Shown in pieces: positions 9,297 to 18,560 of a DNA stretch of 64,000 nucleotides. Every line of letters begins with the position of its first letter. Positions within the stretch are counted from its first letter, which is position 1. Origin of the DNA: Streptomyces sp. WM4235 (GTDB lineage: Bacteria > Actinomycetota > Actinomycetes > Streptomycetales > Streptomycetaceae); contig NZ_LGDE01000112.1 of the NCBI RefSeq assembly GCF_001279725.1, positions 1-64,000 on the forward strand, in the 5' to 3' direction. Below the pieces are notes generated by a model, which ran no database searches, was not told the origin of the DNA, and saw only the letters and a list, made by a program, of their open reading frames with translations. The translations under genes and the position numbers were made by a program.

Positions 9297-9612
9297 CCCC
9301 GGGGTCCGACCCCGGTCGGATCCCTCGCCGAGTCGCCGGATTCCGGAAGTCCCCGGAATCCGGCAACTCGGTCCGTACGGCACAAAAGACAACGGAATTC
9401 AGCGGAAGAACACGACACGCATCGTGCGCCTCCTGTGCGCCCTATGTCGCGAGAGAACCTTCCTTCGATACGCTGTACTCACATCCGCCACCGCGCATAT
9501 GACTCGGTGCTGCCCCAAGGGCCTTCGGGTGTCGTACGTTCTCCAGTACATTCGCAGCGAAGATCCCGCCCAGCACCAGATCTCGCACAGTCACAAGGAG
9601 TGTCATCGACCG
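9297..9612. other. 316-bp gap between thrC and thrB
   Basis: Holds the hairpin at 9331-9368 and an AT-richer stretch (around 9440-9600) that could carry a thrB promoter. I cannot fix clear -35/-10 boxes. No convincing gene is seen; open frames here lack ribosome binding sites and family features. Confidence 0.6.
9331..9368 (+). terminator. Hairpin after thrC
   Basis: CCGGATTCCGG (9336-9346) pairs perfectly with CCGGAATCCGG (9353-9363). With one mismatch the pairing extends to 16 bp (AGTCG...CAACT flanks). It lies 35 bp past the thrC stop without a T-run, typical of Streptomyces terminator-like stems. Confidence 0.6.
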
Positions 9613-10539
9613 ATGGCAGGTCCAGCGTTCCGCGCCGCCGCCGTACGAGTGCGCGTCCCCGCCAGCAGCGCCAACCTCGGCCCGGGCTTCGACGCCCTCG
9701 GTCTGGCCCTGGGGCTCTACGACGACGTGGTCGTCCGGGTCGCCGACTCCGGCCTGAACATCGACATCGCGGGTGAGGGCGCCGACACCCTCCCGCGCGA
9801 CGAGAGCCACCTCCTCGTGCGTTCCATGCGCACCGCCTTCGACCTGCTGGGCGGACAGCCGCGCGGCCTGGAGGTCGTCTGTGCCAACCGGATCCCGCAC
9901 GGTCGGGGCCTGGGCTCCTCCTCCGCCGCGATCTGCGCCGGCATCGTCGCCGCCCGCGCGGTGACCATAGGCGGGGAGGCGAAGCTCGACGACGCCGCGC
10001 TGCTGGAACTCGCCACCGAGATCGAGGGTCACCCCGACAACGTCGCCGCCTGTCTCCTCGGCGGCTTCACCCTTGCCTGGATGGACGGCGGCAGCGCCAA
10101 GGCCATCCGTATGGAGCCCGCGGATTCCATCGTTCCGGTGGTCTTCGTGCCGTCCAAGCCGGTCCTGACCGAGACCGCGCGCGGCCTGCTGCCGCGCACC
10201 GTCCCGCACGTGGACGCGGCCGTCAACGCGGGTCGTGCGGGCCTGCTCGTGGAAGCCCTGACCAGGCGTCCCGAGCTGCTGCTGCCCGCCACCGAGGACC
10301 GGTTGCACCAGGAATACCGGTCCCCGGCGATGCCCGAGAGCGTGGCACTCGTGGGCCGACTGCGGGCGGACGGAATTCCCGCGGTCATCTCCGGCGCGGG
10401 CCCCACGGTCCTCGCGCTGGTCGACAACGGTGCGGCCGACAAGGTCGCGCGGCTCGCGGGCGAGGGGTGGGCCGCGAACCGGCTCGCCCTCGACGCCGCG
10501 GGCGCGAGCGTACTTCCGCTGGGCACGCAGGGCGGCTGA
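9613..10539 (+). CDS. thrB: Homoserine kinase
   Basis: Phosphorylates homoserine to O-phosphohomoserine, the substrate of the neighbouring ThrC; GHMP kinase family. The N-terminus PASSANLGPGFDALGLAL is characteristic, the ATP-binding loop is PHGRGLGSSSAAICAGI, EGHPDNVAACLLGGFT carries the catalytic region, and the C-terminal GAGPTVLAL motif is present. 308 residues. The ATG at 9613 is chosen because family similarity starts there and AAGGAG lies 12 nt upstream; the longer open frame from 9424 adds unconserved sequence. It is separated from thrC by 316 bp and may have its own promoter. Confidence 0.95.
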   Translation: MAGPAFRAAAVRVRVPASSANLGPGFDALGLALGLYDDVVVRVADSGLNIDIAGEGADTLPRDESHLLVRSMRTAFDLLGGQPRGLEVVCANRIPHGRGLGSSSAAICAGIVAARAVTIGGEAKLDDAALLELATEIEGHPDNVAACLLGGFTLAWMDGGSAKAIRMEPADSIVPVVFVPSKPVLTETARGLLPRTVPHVDAAVNAGRAGLLVEALTRRPELLLPATEDRLHQEYRSPAMPESVALVGRLRADGIPAVISGAGPTVLALVDNGAADKVARLAGEGWAANRLALDAAGASVLPLGTQGG

Positions 10540-11015
10540 GCCTTTCCCGAATGGCCGCGGCCGAAAAGGCGCGGCCGAAAAGGGGAAGGCCGGCCAGTGA
10601 CCAGGGCGGGCGGCCGGGCAGGCCGCTCGCGCGGAAGGGCGTTACAGCCGGTGATTGAGAGGGGGAATGTCTGTTGGATCCGGTAGTGTTAGTCTCAAGT
10701 GCGCATCCGAAGCCGCCATGGCTCGGTGCTCAGTGTCCCCATTCGGGACCACCTTTCTTCCGGGAGCCTCCCCGACTGCTTTGATCGCCACCAGCAGTTT
10801 CGAGCACGCTCCGGAATCGGCGTGACATTCCCACGCTTTCAGCTCGGGGGCTTCTCGCCGGAACCACCCACGCACGTTTCTCTCCGCCGTATCCCTATCG
10901 GCGGACCACCGCCCCGGCCGCGGTCCATGACCCATCAAGTCGTGGTCCGTTGTCGGACAGCACAACCGGTCGCCGAGCCAGACAGGCCGACGTCCGCTCC
11001 AGGGAAGGACCCTTC
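10540..11015. other. 476-bp leader region upstream of rho
   Basis: No gene is supported. Around 10650-10700 the sequence becomes AT-richer (TTGAGA, TTGGAT, TAGTGT), compatible with a promoter, but spacing to any good -10 is poor. The long stretch to the rho start would form a leader of about 300 nt, as expected for rho genes that regulate themselves. Confidence 0.5.
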
Positions 11016-13157
11016 GTGAGCGACACCACCGATCTGATGGGCGCTGCCGACACCAACGTCGACACCAGTGCCCCCGCCGCGGGCGCCGCGCCCAAGCGTC
11101 GCCGCTCCGGCACCGGCCTCGACGGCATGGTCCTGGCCGAGCTTCAGCAGGTCGCGTCCGGCCTCGGCATCAGGGGCACCGCGCGCATGCGCAAGAGCCA
11201 GCTGATCGAGGTCATCAAGGAGGCGCAGGCGGGCGGCAGCGCCCCCAAGGCCGCCGCCGCGGACACCGCCGAGGCCAAGCCGAAGCGCCGCGCCACCAGC
11301 AAGGCCCGCACGGGCGACGTCGCCGCCGAGGCGCCCGTCGAGAAGGCCGCGCAGCAGTCCCAGATCGACATCCCGGGCCAGCCGGCGGGGGGCCCCTCCC
11401 GCGCGAGCGAAGCCGAGCGGGAGGAAGCCCCGGCCGGCGAGCGTCGCCGCCGTCGCGCCACCGCCCCCTCCGGAAGCCCGGAGTCCGCGGCGCCCGTCGC
11501 CGTGCAGGTCGAGCAGAAGACCGAGACCGCCCCCGCCGCGCAGACCGACGTCAAGGCCGAGGCCGCGACCGCCGTCTCCGGTGGACAGGGTCAGGCCCAG
11601 GAGGCCGGCGAGGGTCGCGGACGCCGCGACCGTCGCGACCGCGGTGACCGTGCCGAGCGCGGCGACGGCCGGCGCGAGCGCCGTGACCGCGGCGCCAAGG
11701 CCGACGACCAGGGCCAGGCCGGTCAGGGCCAGGCCGGCCAGACCCAGACGGGCCAGACCCAGACGGGTCAGGGCCAGGCGGGTCAGGGCGCTCAGGGCGG
11801 AGGCCGGCAGGACCGCGGTGACCGTCAGCAGCAGGGCGGCCGCGGCCAGGGGCAGAACCAGGGCCAGCAGGGTCGTCAGGACCGTCAGGACAACGGCCCC
11901 CAGGACGACTTCGACGGTGAGGACGGCCGTCGCGGCCGTCGTGGCCGCTACCGCGACCGTCGTGGCCGTCGCGGCCGTGACGAGTTCGCGCCGAGCGAGC
12001 CGCAGGTCGCCGACGACGACGTGCTGATCCCCGTCGCGGGCATCCTCGACATCCTCGACAACTACGCGTTCATCCGGACCTCGGGCTACCTGCCCGGCCC
12101 GAACGACGTGTACGTCTCCCTCGCCCAGGTCCGCAAGGCCGGTCTGCGCAAGGGCGACCACACCACCGGTGCGGTCCGCCAGCCCAAGGACGGCGAGCGC
12201 CGCGAGAAGTTCAACGCCCTCGTGCGCCTGGACTCCGTCAACGGCATGGCGCCCGAATCCGGCCGCGGCCGGCCGGAGTTCCAGAAGCTGACGCCCCTGT
12301 ACCCGCAGGACCGGCTCCGTCTGGAGACCGACCCGGGCGTGCTGACGACCCGCATCATCGACCTCGTCGCGCCGATCGGCAAGGGCCAGCGCGGTCTGAT
12401 CGTGGCCCCGCCGAAGACCGGCAAGACCATGATCATGCAGGCCATCGCCAACGCGATCACGGTCAACAACCCCGAGTGCCACCTGATGGTCGTCCTGGTC
12501 GACGAGCGTCCGGAAGAGGTCACCGACATGCAGCGGTCGGTCAAGGGCGAGGTCATCTCCTCGACCTTCGACCGTCCGGCCGAAGACCACACCACCGTCG
12601 CCGAGCTGGCCATCGAGCGCGCCAAGCGTCTCGTCGAGCTGGGTCACGACGTGGTCGTCCTGCTGGACTCCATCACCCGTCTGGGCCGCGCGTACAACCT
12701 CGCCGCCCCCGCCTCCGGCCGCATCCTGTCCGGTGGTGTCGACTCGACCGCGCTGTACCCGCCGAAGCGCTTCTTCGGTGCCGCGCGCAACATCGAGGAC
12801 GGCGGCTCGCTGACCATCCTGGCCACCGCGCTGGTCGACACCGGCTCGCGCATGGACGAGGTGATCTTCGAGGAGTTCAAGGGCACCGGCAACATGGAGC
12901 TCAAGCTCGACCGCAAGCTCGCCGACAAGCGCATCTTCCCGGCCGTCGACGTCGACCCGTCGGGCACCCGCAAGGAGGAGATCCTCCTCAACGCGGAGGA
13001 GCTCGCCATCGTTTGGAAGCTGCGCCGGGTACTGCACGCACTCGACTCGCAGCAGGCGATCGAGCTGCTGCTCGACAAGATGAAGCAGACGAAGTCGAAC
13101 GCCGAGTTCCTGATGCAGATCGCCAAGACGACGCCCGCGGGCAAGAACGACGACTGA
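11016..13157 (+). CDS. rho: Transcription termination factor Rho
   Basis: Hexameric RNA helicase that ends transcription. Residues 30-70 form the Rho N-terminal helical domain ([16 protein letters not shown]). A long insertion of about residues 70-325 follows, rich in Arg, Gly, Gln and Asp, with GQ repeats ([10 protein letters not shown]) and RGRR clusters; it is typical of actinobacterial Rho and absent from the 419-residue E. coli protein. The RNA-binding cold-shock domain is at about 335-400 ([20 protein letters not shown]), the Walker A motif is [10 protein letters not shown], and the Q- and R-loop region follows RPEEVTDM. 713 residues. The GTG at 11016 is preceded by AGGGAAGGA; upstream in-frame ATG at 10950 lacks this. 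Confidence 0.97.
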   Translation: MSDTTDLMGAADTNVDTSAPAAGAAPKRRRSGTGLDGMVLAELQQVASGLGIRGTARMRKSQLIEVIKEAQAGGSAPKAAAADTAEAKPKRRATSKARTGDVAAEAPVEKAAQQSQIDIPGQPAGGPSRASEAEREEAPAGERRRRRATAPSGSPESAAPVAVQVEQKTETAPAAQTDVKAEAATAVSGGQGQAQEAGEGRGRRDRRDRGDRAERGDGRRERRDRGAKADDQGQAGQGQAGQTQTGQTQTGQGQAGQGAQGGGRQDRGDRQQQGGRGQGQNQGQQGRQDRQDNGPQDDFDGEDGRRGRRGRYRDRRGRRGRDEFAPSEPQVADDDVLIPVAGILDILDNYAFIRTSGYLPGPNDVYVSLAQVRKAGLRKGDHTTGAVRQPKDGERREKFNALVRLDSVNGMAPESGRGRPEFQKLTPLYPQDRLRLETDPGVLTTRIIDLVAPIGKGQRGLIVAPPKTGKTMIMQAIANAITVNNPECHLMVVLVDERPEEVTDMQRSVKGEVISSTFDRPAEDHTTVAELAIERAKRLVELGHDVVVLLDSITRLGRAYNLAAPASGRILSGGVDSTALYPPKRFFGAARNIEDGGSLTILATALVDTGSRMDEVIFEEFKGTGNMELKLDRKLADKRIFPAVDVDPSGTRKEEILLNAEELAIVWKLRRVLHALDSQQAIELLLDKMKQTKSNAEFLMQIAKTTPAGKNDD

Positions 13158-13528
13158 CCGTCGCCGTAGCCGCACGTCCGACCGAAACCGCCCCCGCCGC
13201 ACTCCGCGGAAGGGGCGGTTTCGTCGTGTACGGGCACTGACGGCGTACGCCGGTTCGTACACGCGGCGTACACACTGTCGGCACTCGGTGCGACGTTCGA
13301 CACACTCCCGCCCCTTCGGCACCCCCCTGCGCGCCGCCCCCTTCCGTCGGGAAACCCCAGGCGAGCGCGCCGCGGCGCGGCGCGGATCCCCGGGCCGGCG
13401 GCCCGTGAGGCGGCCCGATCACGCCCGCGGGCGTGGAACCCTGAAGGACGTTAGTCCGTCTGTGTCAGGGGGCAGCAGGGGGAGATCGGCCGACCGGGCC
13501 GGGCGCCGTACGCAGGACTGAGGAGACC
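13158..13528. other. 371-bp gap between rho and the LCP gene
   Basis: Contains the rho terminator (13184-13222) and then GC-rich sequence leading to the LCP gene, where TTAGTCCGTCTGTG (around 13450) could be part of a promoter. No gene is supported. Confidence 0.6.
13184..13222 (+). terminator. Rho gene terminator
   Basis: GAAACCGCCCC pairs perfectly with GGGGCGGTTTC (11 bp) around a 17-nt loop, 27 bp after the rho stop codon, and is followed by GTCGTGT. Confidence 0.8.
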
Positions 13529-14635
13529 ATGACCGAGGACAGCACGGGCCGCCGCGCCGCAGGCGGAGGGCGCCGACGCAAGCCGCCGCCGCGGCGCCGC
13601 AAGGCCCTCACCGTCGTCGCCTGGACGGCCGCCGGCGTGGTCGTGTTGGGCGGCGGGGGACTGGGTTACTTCTACTTCAAGTTCAACGGGAACCTGAAGA
13701 GCGTCGACATCGACCAGGCCCTCGGCACCGACCGCCCGCAGAACGTCGACAACGGCTCCATGGACATCCTGGTCCTCGGCTCGGACTCCCGCGGCGGAGC
13801 CAACGGCGAGTACGGCCGCGACGACGGCGGCTCGGCCCGCTCCGACACCGCGATGATCATCCACCTGTACGAGGGCCACAAGAAGGCGAGCGTGGTGTCG
13901 ATACCGCGCGACACCATCGTGAAGCGCCCCTCCTGCGAGACCTCGGACGGCAAGACCGACAAGGGCGGCAACCGCTCGCAGTTCAACGAGGCCTTCACGG
14001 TCGGCGGGGCCGTCTGCGCGGTCAAGACCGTCGAGAAGATGTCGGGGATCCGCATGGACCACTACATCGAGGTCGACTTCACGGGCTTCAAGAAGATCAT
14101 CGACAACCTCGGCGGCGTCGAGGTCACCACCACCAAGCCGATCAAGGACGGCGCCAGCCACCTGAACCTGCCGGCCGGCGTGAACAAGCTCAACGGCGAA
14201 CAGGCCCTCGGCCTCGTCCGGACCCGCAAGAGCGTCGGCGACGGCAGCGACCTGGGACGAATACAACTCCAGCAGGCCTTCATCAAGGCGCTGATCAAGC
14301 AGGTCAAGAACGTCGGCGTCTTCGACAACCCCAAACGGCTGCTCGACCTCGCGGACTCCGCCACCAAGGCGATCACCACCGACCGGGCGCTCGGCGACGT
14401 GAAGTCCCTGATGGGCTTCGCACAGGGACTCCAGGGCATCGACGGCGCGGACATGCAGATGATCACCCTCCCGGTGGCCGGCGACCCCGTCGACCCCAAC
14501 CGGGTCGTCCCCCTCGCCAAGGAGTCGAAGATGGTCTGGGACTCCCTGCTCGCCGACCAGCCGATTCCGGCCGAGGCCACGGCGGACTCGGCGGGGGACA
14601 AGGGCACGGCCGGGTCGATCGTGCAGAGCCCCTGA
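13529..14635 (+). CDS. LytR-CpsA-Psr (LCP) family cell-wall glycopolymer ligase
   Basis: A membrane-anchored enzyme expected to transfer teichoic-acid-like or other glycopolymers from undecaprenyl carrier to peptidoglycan. Short basic cytoplasmic N-terminus (GGRRRKPPPRRRKA), one transmembrane helix at about residues 27-48, then an extracellular LCP domain: ILVLGSDSRGG, SDTAMIIHLYEG, VSIPRDTIVKRPSC, YIEVDFTGFKKIIDNLGGVEV and LVRTRKSVGDGSDLGRIQLQQ. The conserved Arg and Asp that bind the pyrophosphate lipid are in these motifs. 368 residues; ATG preceded by GAGGAGACC. Confidence 0.93.
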   Translation: MTEDSTGRRAAGGGRRRKPPPRRRKALTVVAWTAAGVVVLGGGGLGYFYFKFNGNLKSVDIDQALGTDRPQNVDNGSMDILVLGSDSRGGANGEYGRDDGGSARSDTAMIIHLYEGHKKASVVSIPRDTIVKRPSCETSDGKTDKGGNRSQFNEAFTVGGAVCAVKTVEKMSGIRMDHYIEVDFTGFKKIIDNLGGVEVTTTKPIKDGASHLNLPAGVNKLNGEQALGLVRTRKSVGDGSDLGRIQLQQAFIKALIKQVKNVGVFDNPKRLLDLADSATKAITTDRALGDVKSLMGFAQGLQGIDGADMQMITLPVAGDPVDPNRVVPLAKESKMVWDSLLADQPIPAEATADSAGDKGTAGSIVQSP

Positions 14636-14721
14636 CGCGAGTCACCGCAGGTCAGGACGGTTCCTCCGGGGGCCGGAATAGATGCCCGCCGCTCCCTGTT
14701 GAGGAGGGCGTCCTCAGAATT

Positions 14722-14749
14722 TTGACAGGCGGCCCGGTCCTGGCAGACT
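14722..14749 (+). promoter_or_regulatory. Candidate rpmE promoter
   Basis: TTGACA at 14722-14727, 16-nt spacer, CAGACT at 14744-14749, about 80 bp before the rpmE start. The -35 is perfect; the -10 resembles the AGACT-type boxes of Streptomyces housekeeping promoters. Confidence 0.5.
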
Positions 14750-14825
14750 GGTCTGTCGGCCCCGGTTCACGCAGCGCGCAATTCGGCTCCTGCGACCCGG
14801 CGCCCTCCCGAATCTAGGAGACACC

Positions 14826-15044
14826 TTGAAGCGCGATGTTCACCCCCAGTACGTCGAGACCCAGGTCAGCTGCACCTGTGGCGCGTCGTTCACCACCCGT
14901 AGCACCCTGACCGAGGGCACCATCCGTGCCGAGGTCTGCTCCGAGTGCCACCCGTTCTACACGGGCAAGCAGAAGATCCTCGACACCGGTGGCCGTGTGG
15001 CCCGCTTCGAGGCCCGCTTCGGCAAGGCTGCCGGCTCGAAGTAG
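14826..15044 (+). CDS. rpmE: 50S ribosomal protein L31 (bL31, zinc-binding form)
   Basis: 72 residues beginning at TTG ([11 protein letters not shown]) after TAGGAGACACC. It has the four-cysteine zinc ribbon of the C+ type: Cys16, Cys18, Cys38 and Cys41. This is the zinc-requiring version expressed when zinc is plentiful; the zinc-free paralogue usually sits elsewhere under Zur control. It stands between the LCP gene and prfA, a common actinobacterial order. Confidence 0.97.
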   Translation: MKRDVHPQYVETQVSCTCGASFTTRSTLTEGTIRAEVCSECHPFYTGKQKILDTGGRVARFEARFGKAAGSK

Positions 15045-15152
15045 CGAGCCTCCGGCGCCGGATCCCGGCTGCGCACCGTTTCACACGGGGGCAGCCGGGC
15101 CGGCGCCTTTCTCGTCCCGCAGCCCTTTCTCACTTATCTCCAGGAGCCCCCG

Positions 15153-16232
15153 ATGTTCGAGGCGGTCGAGGAACTGATCGGCGAGCACGCCGATCTGGAA
15201 AAGAAGCTCGCCGACCCTTCGGTCCACTCCGATCAGGCCAACGCCCGCAAGCTGAACAAGCGCTACGCGGAGCTCACGCCGATCGTCGCCACCTTCCGCG
15301 CGTGGAAGCAGGCGGCCGAGGACATCGAGACGGCCAAGGAGTTCGCGGCGACCGACCCCGACTTCGCCGCCGAGGCCAAGGAACTGACCGCACAGCGCGA
15401 AGAGCTCACCGAGAAGCTCCGCCTGCTGCTCGTTCCTCGCGACCCCAGCGACGACAAGGACGTGCTCCTCGAGGTCAAGGCCGGCGCGGGCGGTGACGAG
15501 TCCGCCCTCTTCGCGGGCGACCTGCTGCGCATGTACCTGCGCTACGCCGAGCGCGTGGGCTGGAAGACCGAGATCATCGACGCCACCGAGTCCGAACTCG
15601 GCGGCTACAAGGACGTACAGGTCTCCGTCCGCACCAAGGGCGGCAACGGCGCGACCGAGCCCGGCCAGGGTGTCTGGGCCCGCCTGAAGTACGAGGGCGG
15701 CGTGCACCGCGTCCAGCGCGTGCCGGCCACCGAGTCCCAGGGCCGCATCCACACCTCCGCCGCCGGCGTGCTCGTCACCCCGGAAGCCGAGGAGGTCGAG
15801 GTCGAGGTCAACATGAACGACCTCCGCATCGACGTGTACCGCTCCTCGGGTCCCGGCGGCCAGTCCGTCAACACCACCGACTCGGCCGTGCGCATCACGC
15901 ACCTCCCGACCGGTGTCGTCGCGTCCTGCCAGAACGAGAAGAGCCAGCTCCAGAACAAGGAGCAGGCCATGCGCATCCTGCGCTCGCGGCTGCTCGCCGC
16001 GGCCCAGGAAGCCGCCGAGCAGGAGGCCTCCGACGTGCGCCGCAGCCAGGTGCGCAGCGTGGACCGGTCCGAGAAGATCCGCACGTACAACTACCCGGAA
16101 AACCGGATCTCGGACCACCGGACCGGCTTCAAGGCGTACAACTTGGACCAGGTGCTCGACGGCGACCTCGACCCGGTCATCCAGGCCTGCGTCGACACCG
16201 ACTCCGCGGCCAAGCTCGCGGCCGCCCACTGA
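15153..16232 (+). CDS. prfA: Peptide chain release factor 1
   Basis: Recognises UAA and UAG stop codons and triggers peptidyl-tRNA hydrolysis. The peptide-anticodon PxT appears as PAT in [14 protein letters not shown], and the catalytic GGQ is in [15 protein letters not shown], where the Gln is the target of PrmC encoded next. 359 residues, full length. ATG start with CAGGAG upstream. It is followed after 48 bp by prmC. Confidence 0.97.
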   Translation: MFEAVEELIGEHADLEKKLADPSVHSDQANARKLNKRYAELTPIVATFRAWKQAAEDIETAKEFAATDPDFAAEAKELTAQREELTEKLRLLLVPRDPSDDKDVLLEVKAGAGGDESALFAGDLLRMYLRYAERVGWKTEIIDATESELGGYKDVQVSVRTKGGNGATEPGQGVWARLKYEGGVHRVQRVPATESQGRIHTSAAGVLVTPEAEEVEVEVNMNDLRIDVYRSSGPGGQSVNTTDSAVRITHLPTGVVASCQNEKSQLQNKEQAMRILRSRLLAAAQEAAEQEASDVRRSQVRSVDRSEKIRTYNYPENRISDHRTGFKAYNLDQVLDGDLDPVIQACVDTDSAAKLAAAH

Positions 16233-16280
16233 TCCAGACCCGCACCACCCCCCCGTACGACAGCAGCCCGGAGGACCAGC

Positions 16281-17126
16281 GTGAACTTGCTGCTTGCCGA
16301 GGTGGCCCAGGCCACCCAGCGGCTGGCCGCCGCCGGCGTGCCCTCACCGCGCTTCGACGCCGAGGAACTCGCGGCCTTCGTGCACGGCGTCAAACGGGGG
16401 GAACTGCACCACGTCAAGGACACCGACTTCGACGCCCGGTACTGGGAGACCATCGCCCGGCGCGAGGCCCGCGAGCCGCTCCAGCACATCACCGGCCGAG
16501 CCTTCTTCCGGTATCTGGAGCTCCAGGTGGGCCCCGGGGTCTTCGTGCCCCGGCCCGAGACCGAGTCGGTCGTCGACTGGGCCATACAGGCCGTCCGGGC
16601 GATGGACGTCGTCGAACCGCTGATCGTGGACCTGTGCGCCGGGTCCGGGGCCATCGCCCTGGCCATGGCCCAGGAGGTGCCGCGCTCGCGCGTGCACGCG
16701 GTCGAGCTGTCCGAGGACGCCCTCCAGTGGACCCGCAAGAACGCCGAGGGCTCCCGGGTCACCGTCCACCAGGGCGACGCGCTGAGCGCGCTGCCCGAGC
16801 TGGACGGCCAGGTGGACCTGGTGATCTCGAACCCGCCGTACATCCCGCTCACCGAGTGGGAGTACGTCGCCCCCGAGGCCCGCGACCACGACCCCGAGAT
16901 GGCGCTGTTCTCCGGCGAGGACGGCCTCGACACCATCCGAGGCATCGAGCGCACCGCCCACCGGCTGCTGCGACCCGGCGGGATCGTCGTCATCGAGCAC
17001 GCCGACACCCAGGGCGGCCAGGTCCCGTGGATCTTCGCCGAGGAGCGTGGCTGGGCCGACGCGGCCGACCACCCCGACCTCAACAACCGCCCGCGCTTCG
17101 CGACCGCCCGCAAGGCCCTGCCGTGA
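16281..17126 (+). CDS. prmC: Release factor glutamine N5-methyltransferase
   Basis: Methylates the Gln of the GGQ motif in release factors. The SAM-binding motif is [15 protein letters not shown] and the catalytic NPPY is in [16 protein letters not shown]. The N-terminal helical domain recognises the release factor ([17 protein letters not shown]). 281 residues; GTG start behind GGAGGACC. Directly downstream of its substrate gene prfA, so probably co-transcribed. Confidence 0.96.
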   Translation: MNLLLAEVAQATQRLAAAGVPSPRFDAEELAAFVHGVKRGELHHVKDTDFDARYWETIARREAREPLQHITGRAFFRYLELQVGPGVFVPRPETESVVDWAIQAVRAMDVVEPLIVDLCAGSGAIALAMAQEVPRSRVHAVELSEDALQWTRKNAEGSRVTVHQGDALSALPELDGQVDLVISNPPYIPLTEWEYVAPEARDHDPEMALFSGEDGLDTIRGIERTAHRLLRPGGIVVIEHADTQGGQVPWIFAEERGWADAADHPDLNNRPRFATARKALP

Positions 17127-17172
17127 GCGCGCCCCTTCCCGCCACCACCCCGCTGCTTGAGGAGGCCCGCTG

Positions 17173-17820
17173 ATGGCCCGGCGATACGACTGCAACGACG
17201 CGACGGACCGCAAGACGGGCCTGCGCGAAGCCGCATCCGCCGTGCGCCGCGGCGAGCTCGTCGTGCTGCCCACCGACACCCTGTACGGGATCGGTGCGGA
17301 CGCCTTCAGCGCCGAGGCGGTCGGTGACCTGCTCGCCGCCAAGGGGCGCGGCCGCAACATGCCCACCCCGGTCCTCATCGGCTCGCCGAACACCCTGCAC
17401 GGCCTGGTCACGGACTTCTCCGAGCAGGCCTGGGAACTCGTCGACGCCTTCTGGCCGGGCGCGCTGACGCTGGTCGCCAAGCACCAGCCGTCGCTGGCCT
17501 GGGACCTGGGGGAGACCCGCGGGACCGTGGCCGTGCGGATGCCCCTGCACCCCGTCGCGATCGAGCTGCTGACCGAGGTCGGCCCGATGGCCGTGTCCTC
17601 GGCGAACCTGACCGGGCACCCGGCCCCCGAGGACTGCGACGCCGCCCGCGAGATGCTGGGCGACTCCGTGTCCGTGTACCTGGACGGCGGGCCGACCCCC
17701 GGCATCCAGCCGTCGTCGATCGTCGATGTCACCGGGAAGGTCCCGGTCCTGCTGCGCGAGGGCGCGCTGACCGCGGACCAGCTGCGGGAGGTCGTACCCG
17801 ACCTCGAGGTGGCCCCGTGA
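17173..17820 (+). CDS. tsaC: L-threonylcarbamoyladenylate synthase (Sua5/YciO/YrdC)
   Basis: Makes threonylcarbamoyl-AMP from threonine, bicarbonate and ATP for t6A37 modification of ANN-decoding tRNAs. The family motifs are VVLPTDTLYGIGADAFS near residue 35, KGRGRNMPTPVLIGS, FWPGALTLV, and VAVRMPLHP with SSANLTGHPAP. 215 residues, the short TsaC form without the Sua5 C-terminal domain. ATG follows GAGGAG; its stop overlaps the next gene by 4 bp (GTGA), so the two are translationally coupled. Confidence 0.95.
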   Translation: MARRYDCNDATDRKTGLREAASAVRRGELVVLPTDTLYGIGADAFSAEAVGDLLAAKGRGRNMPTPVLIGSPNTLHGLVTDFSEQAWELVDAFWPGALTLVAKHQPSLAWDLGETRGTVAVRMPLHPVAIELLTEVGPMAVSSANLTGHPAPEDCDAAREMLGDSVSVYLDGGPTPGIQPSSIVDVTGKVPVLLREGALTADQLREVVPDLEVAP

Positions 17821-18470
17821 GCCCTGAGGGGCGTGGCATAGCAGGACACCTCCCGGCCGTGGCCGGGGGCGGATCCTTCCGCATACTCCACGTCAGCACC
17901 GGCAACGTGTGCCGCTCGCCGATCACCGAGCGGCTGACGCGGCACGCCCTGTCGCACCGCCTCGGCGGCCCCGTGACCGGGGACCTCATCGTGGAGAGCG
18001 CGGGCACCTGGGGCCACGAGGGGGCGCCGATGGAGGCCAACGCCGCCGCGGTCCTCGCCGACTTCGGGGCCGACGCCTCCGGGTTCACCGGGCGCGAGCT
18101 GCTGGACGAGCACGTCATACGCGCCGACCTGGTGCTCACCGCGACCCGGGACCACCGGGCACAGGTCATCTCCATGGGCCACTCCGCGGGGCTGCGGACC
18201 TTCACCCTGAAGGAGTTCACCCGGCTCGTGCGGGCGATAGATCCGGCCACCCTGCCGCCGCTGGACGACGGCATGGCGGAGCGCGCCCGCGCCCTGGTAC
18301 GGGCCGCCGCCGCGCTGCGCGGCTGGCTGCTGGCCCCCTCGCCGGATGCCGACGAGGTGTACGACCCGTACGGCGCCCCCATCACCTTCTTCCGCTCCAT
18401 CGGCGACGAGATCAACCAGGCGCTGGACCCCGTGGTCACCGCCCTGACGGGCGTCACCGCAGGACGCTGA
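17817..18470 (+). CDS. Low-molecular-weight phosphatase-like protein lacking the nucleophilic Cys
   Basis: A 217-residue protein of the LMW protein-tyrosine-phosphatase fold. The P-loop is expected as V-C-x-G-N-x-C-R-S, but here it reads VSTGNVCRSP, with Ser27 (codon AGC) in place of the nucleophilic cysteine; Arg33 and Ser34 are kept. The general-acid loop is also kept (VYDPYGAP near the C-terminus). By family knowledge, Cys to Ser abolishes hydrolysis but not ligand binding, so a binding or regulatory role is inferred. GTG start overlapping tsaC by 4 bp; glyA follows after 90 bp. An N-terminal extension of about 20 residues precedes the fold. Confidence 0.85.
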   Translation: MSPEGRGIAGHLPAVAGGGSFRILHVSTGNVCRSPITERLTRHALSHRLGGPVTGDLIVESAGTWGHEGAPMEANAAAVLADFGADASGFTGRELLDEHVIRADLVLTATRDHRAQVISMGHSAGLRTFTLKEFTRLVRAIDPATLPPLDDGMAERARALVRAAAALRGWLLAPSPDADEVYDPYGAPITFFRSIGDEINQALDPVVTALTGVTAGR

Positions 18471-18560
18471 GGACTCACCCGCGCGCGGGCGCCACAAGGC
18501 GCGACGGGCACCGCGGTCCTACAGTGGGCGGTACCCGGTACACGTCTCTGGAGTCGCGCC

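Noticed and set aside
6981..9392. 803-codon minus-strand frame over hom and thrC
   Set aside because: Spans two clear enzyme genes on the other strand and shows no family pattern.
10935..13322. 795-codon minus-strand frame over rho
   Set aside because: Leu/Val/Arg-rich shadow of rho; Rho motifs are on the plus strand.
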